From: an uncultured Porphyromonas sp.
GTDB taxonomy: Bacteria > Bacteroidota > Bacteroidia > Bacteroidales > Porphyromonadaceae
Reading direction: 5' to 3'
Assembly (NCBI GenBank): GCA_946997275.1
Contig: CAMPUN010000061.1
Location: forward strand, 1 to 6,758
DNA: 6,758 nucleotides
Shown here: in pieces, positions 5,965 to 6,758 of the stretch
How the letters are laid out: the number at the start of each line of letters is the position of its first letter
Numbering within the stretch: the first letter of the stretch is position 1
Made by a program: the position numbers and the translations under genes
The notes under the pieces: generated by a model
Databases searched by the model: none
Told to the model about the DNA's origin: nothing
Seen by the model: only the letters and a program-made list of their open reading frames with translations

Positions 5965-6758
5965 ATGAAAAGGTCTCTATACACCCTCCTCTCCCTACTC
6001 ACCCTCGCGGGAGCTCTCTCCGCCACACCCACTCCGCAAGACTCGACACTCGTAGATAGTACGAAGTTCAAGTGCCTCGACGCAGTGGTCGTCACGGGCA
6101 CCCGCACACGCTGCCCGATGAAAAACATCTCCATACCGATCCGCGTCGTCTCGCCCAAGGAGATCGAAGCGGTGCAGGCTCGATCCGTAGAGGATCTGCT
6201 GCAGATGGTAATCCCTGGCGTGCAGACGAGTATTCACGGTACACAAAATCGAATGAGTATACGGGGGCTCTCGGCAGACTACTACCTCTTCCTCGTAGAT
6301 GGTGAGCGCATGACCAACGAGGGCTCGGCCAGTAGCGTAGACCTAGAGCGTATAGACCCTTCATCAATAGAGCGCATCGAGATGCTACAAGGCTCTAGCT
6401 CGGCTCTCTATGGCAGCAACGCCATAGGCGGCGTGATCAATATTATCACGAAGCGGAGCCACAAGAAGCTCGGTGCCAACCTCTCTAGCCACTACGATAC
6501 GCAGAGCATACAGCGCTACAACGGCCGTCTGGTGATGAGACTTGGTCGTGTGACCAGCACCACAACGGGCGGCTATGCCAAGCAGCATGACTACGAGTTG
6601 CCAGGCGTCAGTGCCGATAGACCACGCACGATGCCAGGCTTCTACACCTTTCACATTGGAGAGAAGCTACGCTACCTTTCCCCAGACAAGCGTCTCTCGA
6701 TCACCGCTACGGGACGCTTTCACTCACGCATGCAGGACTTTGACGATAAGGAGAAGAA
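5965..6758 (+). CDS. hmuR: TonB-dependent heme receptor, HmuR-like, 3'-truncated by window edge
   Basis: The N-terminal 264 residues of an outer-membrane TonB-dependent receptor; the frame is open to the window end with no stop. Residues 1-20 form a signal peptide (MKRSLYTLLSLLTLAGALSA). LDAVVVTGTRTR (38-49) looks like the TonB box region. The plug domain follows, with PIRVVSPKEIE (58-68), SVEDLLQMVIPGVQ (74-87), NRMSIRGL (95-102), FLVDGERM (109-116), SIERIEMLQGSSSALYGSNA (134-153) and IGGVINIITKR (154-164). The first barrel strands begin around residue 167. His91, in SIHGTQNR, is a candidate for the plug heme ligand described in P. gingivalis HmuR (His95); this match is by position only. The gene lies 122 bases downstream of the hmuY-like gene in the hmuY-hmuR order of the P. 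gingivalis hmu operon, where further heme-uptake genes would be expected downstream. A generic TonB receptor call is certain; the heme assignment rests on the neighbour and overall pattern. Confidence 0.88.
   Translation, partial: MKRSLYTLLSLLTLAGALSATPTPQDSTLVDSTKFKCLDAVVVTGTRTRCPMKNISIPIRVVSPKEIEAVQARSVEDLLQMVIPGVQTSIHGTQNRMSIRGLSADYYLFLVDGERMTNEGSASSVDLERIDPSSIERIEMLQGSSSALYGSNAIGGVINIITKRSHKKLGANLSSHYDTQSIQRYNGRLVMRLGRVTSTTTGGYAKQHDYELPGVSADRPRTMPGFYTFHIGEKLRYLSPDKRLSITATGRFHSRMQDFDDKEK

Overview
The window looks like Bacteroidota chromosome, most likely a Porphyromonas species. Gene order and protein families match the P. gingivalis arrangement uppS - bamA (Omp85) - two ompH/skp genes. 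The heme-uptake pair hmuY-hmuR is typical of that genus. The promoter before hmuY is of the Bacteroidota type (TTG...TACCTTTG), and clear Shine-Dalgarno sites are absent. Species cannot be fixed from this window; a saccharolytic or asaccharolytic Porphyromonas other than P. gingivalis is an inference from the moderate divergence.

Region 1 (1-4721) is a same-strand cell-envelope operon. It holds the 3' part of uppS (undecaprenyl diphosphate synthase, start lost at the window edge), bamA (complete, 907 aa, with five POTRA-like repeats and a 16-strand-type barrel carrying an unusual Gly-Gly-Tyr repeat), and two consecutive Skp/OmpH-family periplasmic chaperone genes. Gaps between genes are about 39, 98 and 40 bases. 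The operon ends in a strong Rho-independent terminator at 4684-4721. UppS makes the lipid carrier for peptidoglycan and surface glycans. The Skp-like proteins should carry unfolded outer-membrane proteins across the periplasm to BamA.

Region 2 (4722-5111) has no gene. It holds two inverted repeats (4771-4785 and 4788-4827) and a run of degenerate 21-22 base direct repeats (4848-4971 and perhaps further). It looks like a boundary between operons colonised by intergenic repeats.

Region 3 (5112-6758) is a heme-acquisition locus. A good promoter drives an HmuY-like surface lipoprotein (218 aa). A strong terminator-like hairpin follows, and then an HmuR-like TonB-dependent receptor whose 3' end lies beyond the window. 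HmuY would bind heme outside the cell and pass it to HmuR for TonB-powered import. Two points stand out. The HmuY-like protein keeps a His at the first heme-ligand position but shows Glu/Met where P. gingivalis has its second His. The hairpin between hmuY and hmuR would favour making more lipoprotein than receptor.

I see no wholly new system here. The most interesting items are the HmuY ligand change, the intercistronic terminator, the repeat array upstream of the heme operon, and the GGY repeat in BamA.
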